A DNA stretch of 64,000 nt from Citrobacter rodentium NBRC 105723 = DSM 16636. GTDB taxonomy: Bacteria > Pseudomonadota > Gammaproteobacteria > Enterobacterales > Enterobacteriaceae. The translations under genes were made by a program, and so were the position numbers. The notes under the pieces are model-generated. The model saw nothing but the letters and a program-made list of their open reading frames with translations, was not told the DNA's origin and searched no databases. Shown piece by piece: positions 62,110-64,000 of the stretch (position 1 is its first letter; every line of letters begins with the position of its first letter). The stretch covers positions 1,054,001-1,118,000 of the forward strand of contig NZ_CP082833.1 of NCBI RefSeq assembly GCF_021278985.1, written 5' to 3'.

Positions 62110-62148
62110 ATTTTCTCCTGCCTTTGCATTTCTTTACCTCGTCCGGCT

Positions 62149-62179
62149 TTGACCTTCCCCTTAGGGCAAGCTTTATAGT
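62149..62179 (+). promoter_or_regulatory. CueR-type promoter of cueP
   Basis: A -35 box TTGACC and a -10 box TATAGT are separated by 19 bp, the over-long spacing typical of MerR-family promoters. The spacer holds the dyad CCTTCC...GGGCAAG, matching the CueR box (ACCTTCC-N6-GGNAAGGT) in most positions. It is 33 bp before the cueP ATG. Confidence 0.88.
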
Positions 62180-62211
62180 GATTTCCCTGTTTTTTACATG
62201 GAATTAAAGCG

Positions 62212-62748
62212 ATGTCCAGACTCCCTCTGTTGTTGACGCTGAGTATGTTTGCCAGCGGCGCTGTTTTTGCAGCCTCCCCGGAAACGGCTTTCCTTGCGGA
62301 ACATGGCCTTGCCGGGAAAACCGTCGAGCAGATGGTCGATACCATTGACCAGACGCCACAGGCGCGTCCGTTGCCCTTGTCCGCCTCAGTAACCAGTACG
62401 GCGCTGAAGCTCTCTTCCGGCGAGCAGGCGTCGCTACCGCTGGGCGAGAAGTTTTATCTCTCCTTCGCGCCTTATCAGCACCGGACGCATCCGTGCTTTA
62501 ACCACAGCCTGAGCGGCTGCCAGGGTGAAATGCCTGAAACCACCTTTAATGTCAAAGTAATGGATAACAAAGGCGATGTGCTGCTTGAGAAACCGATGAA
62601 AAGCTATCAGAACGGCTTTATCGGCGTCTGGCTGCCGCGCAATATTGAAGGGACTATCGAGGTCAGCTACAACGGGAAAACCGCGTCTCATGCTATTGCG
62701 ACAAGAGAAGACAGTCAGACCTGCCTGACGGAACTACAGTTACAGTAA
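62212..62748 (+). CDS. cueP: periplasmic copper-binding protein CueP
   Basis: This 178-residue protein matches Salmonella CueP, which lies after cspA in that genome too. A signal peptide (1-20, ending GAVFA) directs it to the periplasm. It keeps the two close Cys residues of CFNHSLSGC (residues 95 and 103) and the C-terminal Cys in SQTCLTEL, the copper site of the family. CueP binds periplasmic copper, supplies it to SodCII and helps in copper resistance where CusCFBA is missing. E. coli K-12 lacks it. The CueR-type promoter upstream supports the assignment. Confidence 0.93.
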   Translation: MSRLPLLLTLSMFASGAVFAASPETAFLAEHGLAGKTVEQMVDTIDQTPQARPLPLSASVTSTALKLSSGEQASLPLGEKFYLSFAPYQHRTHPCFNHSLSGCQGEMPETTFNVKVMDNKGDVLLEKPMKSYQNGFIGVWLPRNIEGTIEVSYNGKTASHAIATREDSQTCLTELQLQ

Positions 62749-62764
62749 TCGCGGTAATGATAGT

Positions 62765-62790
62765 GCCCGATAGCACTGCGCTTATCGGGC
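62765..62790. repeat. REP-like hairpin after cueP
   Basis: GCCCGATAGCACTGCGCTTATCGGGC is a short REP-like palindrome 16 bp after the cueP stop and may also act as a terminator. Confidence 0.65.
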
Positions 62791-62878
62791 CGACAAAACG
62801 CTGATACAAAGAATAAAAGGGTGCATTGAGAATGCTTCGCACCAGAAAATGGCGGGGAATACACCCCGCCGGATGCTC

Positions 62879-63031
62879 TTACTGTTTCACTTCACAGGCT
62901 AAAAATGCCGCCAGTTCATTATTGCCCTGTCTGATATGTAATTCGCATAATGAATCACGAACCATCCAGGTAAATAATAATATAGTGAGACATATCACTA
63001 TTAAACTGCATAATATACATTTTTGCGGCAT
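62879..63031 (-). CDS. hokA: type I toxin HokA
   Basis: This 50-residue protein matches E. coli HokA along its full length, with one membrane segment (CSLIVICLTILLFTWMV), the conserved RDSLCELHI motif and a C-terminal FLACEVKQ. Hok toxins depolarise the inner membrane. In E. coli it lies at the same place between cspA and glyS. The frame continues upstream in phase: the ATG at 63091 would be the mok leader start. The ATG at 63031 gives the 50-residue toxin. Confidence 0.92.
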   Translation of the reverse strand: MPQKCILCSLIVICLTILLFTWMVRDSLCELHIRQGNNELAAFLACEVKQ

Positions 63032-63081
63032 CGCCAGCCTCCGGTGTTGATTTTCAACAGGTAAGAGGCTACCCTTATGGT

Positions 63082-63136
63082 GTTCATGCATAGAGGTGGC
63101 CTCACTTTGATTTATAGTCAGGTGGGGCTTTTCTCT
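63082..63136 (+). ncRNA. sokA: SokA antisense RNA
   Basis: Opposite the mok/hokA leader, TTGATT-N17-TACCCT (63047-63075) is a promoter. The RNA that follows ends with a GCCTCAC...GTGGGGC stem and TTTTCT. This is the layout of Sok RNAs, which block mok and therefore hok translation. The ends are estimates. Confidence 0.65.
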
Positions 63137-63315
63137 GTCTGCCTTCTGGTGAATACCTGAGACACACAGTCTCAAGCACCCGCGCCTATTCTACTGCAAA
63201 TAGCGTTCTGGCCTTCGTTAATTTAATCCTAAAATATTCTCAGACGCTCAATGAAATAATCATTTATATTAATAAAGTCATTATTAATGGATCGTTTAAT
63301 GGATTCTTCGCGCAT

Positions 63316-63345
63316 AAAAAAACCTGCACGTTGGCAGGTTTTTTT
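63316..63345 (-). terminator. intrinsic terminator of glyS
   Basis: AAACCTGC-ACGTTG-GCAGGTTT is flanked by runs of A and T on both sides. It lies 16 bp after the glyS stop on the minus strand and could act in both directions. Confidence 0.88.
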
Positions 63346-63360
63346 ATTATTGGTTAACGC

Positions 63361-64000
63361 TTATTGCAGCAGCGAAATATCCGCCACGCGCAGGAACAAC
63401 TCACGCAGTTTTTCGAGCATGGTCAGTCGGTTAATACGCAGCTCTTTATCTTCTACGTTTACCATTACCTTCTCGAAGAAGGCATCGACCGGTTCGCGCA
63501 GTTCAGCCAGTTCCACCAGCGCTTCCTGGTAACGGCCTTCGGCAAAGAACGGCTCCAGCTTGTCGCGCAACACTACGACCTGCATTGCCAGAGCGATCTC
63601 TTCCGGCTCTTTCAGCGTCGCGGCGTTCACGCGCTCGTTCAGCGTTTCATCGGACTTAGCCAGAATGTTGGAAACACGCTTGTTCGCCGCCGCCAGCGCG
63701 GACGCCGCTTCCAGCGTGCGGAAGTGCGAAACGGCCTTCATGCGCGCGTCAAAGTCTGCCGGACGGGTAGGACGACGCGCCAGCACCGCCTGAATGGTAT
63801 CCACGCTGTAACCTTCGTCCTGATACCAGGCGCGGAAGCGGCCAAGCATAAAGTCGATCACATCATCCACAACGTTGGCGTTAGTCAGCTTATCGCCGTA
63901 CAGACGCGCCGCTTCTTCGGTGAGGGTCTGCAGATCCAGATTCAGGTTCTTCTCAACGATAATACGCAGTACGCCCAGTGCCGCACGACGCAACGCAAAC
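63361..64000 (-). CDS. glyS: glycyl-tRNA synthetase beta subunit GlyS, 3' part
   Basis: The frame is open to the right edge of the window, giving the last 213 residues of a protein of about 689. It ends LRELFLRVADISLLQ, the E. coli GlyS C-terminus. The visible part contains the DALR anticodon-binding domain region (RRAALGVLRIIVEKNLNLDL... and LVELAELREPVDAFFEKVMV). The beta subunit pairs with GlyQ to charge tRNA-Gly. Its start is outside the window. Confidence 0.97.
   Translation of the reverse strand, partial: FALRRAALGVLRIIVEKNLNLDLQTLTEEAARLYGDKLTNANVVDDVIDFMLGRFRAWYQDEGYSVDTIQAVLARRPTRPADFDARMKAVSHFRTLEAASALAAANKRVSNILAKSDETLNERVNAATLKEPEEIALAMQVVVLRDKLEPFFAEGRYQEALVELAELREPVDAFFEKVMVNVEDKELRINRLTMLEKLRELFLRVADISLLQ

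Overview
The window is a stretch of an enterobacterial chromosome. Protein sequences and gene order match the Escherichia/Salmonella/Citrobacter backbone from yhjA-treF to cspA-glyS. Three features point to Citrobacter or a close relative rather than E. coli K-12: a fructose-asparagine (fra) locus next to treF, a cueP gene after cspA, and a pcaK-like transporter between yiaF and yiaG. The species is inferred from gene content only.

Region 1 (1-4.3 kb) is the fra locus: fraR, fraB, fraD and a fraA cut by the left edge. It should take up and break down the Amadori compound fructose-asparagine. Region 2 (4.3-24.2 kb) carries yhjA (triheme cytochrome c peroxidase), treF, a frameshifted unknown gene, yhjB, a decayed short-chain dehydrogenase, yhjC, yhjD, yhjE, yhjG, pdeH, kdgK, yhjJ, dctA and pdeK. 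Region 3 (24.2-38.8 kb) is a complete cellulose locus, bcsRQABZC diverging from bcsEFG, flanked by c-di-GMP phosphodiesterase genes. bcsBGEFQ look intact, so phosphoethanolamine cellulose is plausible, but the start of bcsC has been remodelled by in-frame REP DNA.

Region 4 (38.8-47.4 kb) holds an ldrD/rdlD toxin-antisense pair, yhjV, the dppABCDF dipeptide transporter, a 79-bp tandem REP array and tRNA-Pro (proK). Region 5 (47.4-54 kb) holds eptB, a complete IS4-type element with a 12-bp target duplication, yhjX, yhjY, a frameshifted tag, and yiaC. Region 6 (54-64 kb) holds bisC, yiaD, ghrB, yiaF, the pcaK-like transporter, yiaG, cspA with its cold-sensing leader, cueP, hokA/sokA and the 3' end of glyS.

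Several regulatory sites can be read directly: an FNR box (yhjA), a sigma-28 promoter (pdeH), a KdgR-like box (kdgK), a YpdB tandem box (yhjX), a GcvB target (dppA), a PcaR-like operator (pcaK-like gene) and a 19-bp-spacer CueR promoter (cueP). Many of these also fix the true start codon, because the longest open reading frame runs back through the promoter. I saw no CRISPR array, no prophage and no wholly new multi-gene system. The most unusual structures are the REP-derived N-terminus of BcsC, the IS4 copy inserted in the loop of a terminator hairpin with its first catalytic Asp replaced by Tyr, and the orphan PcaR-like operator.
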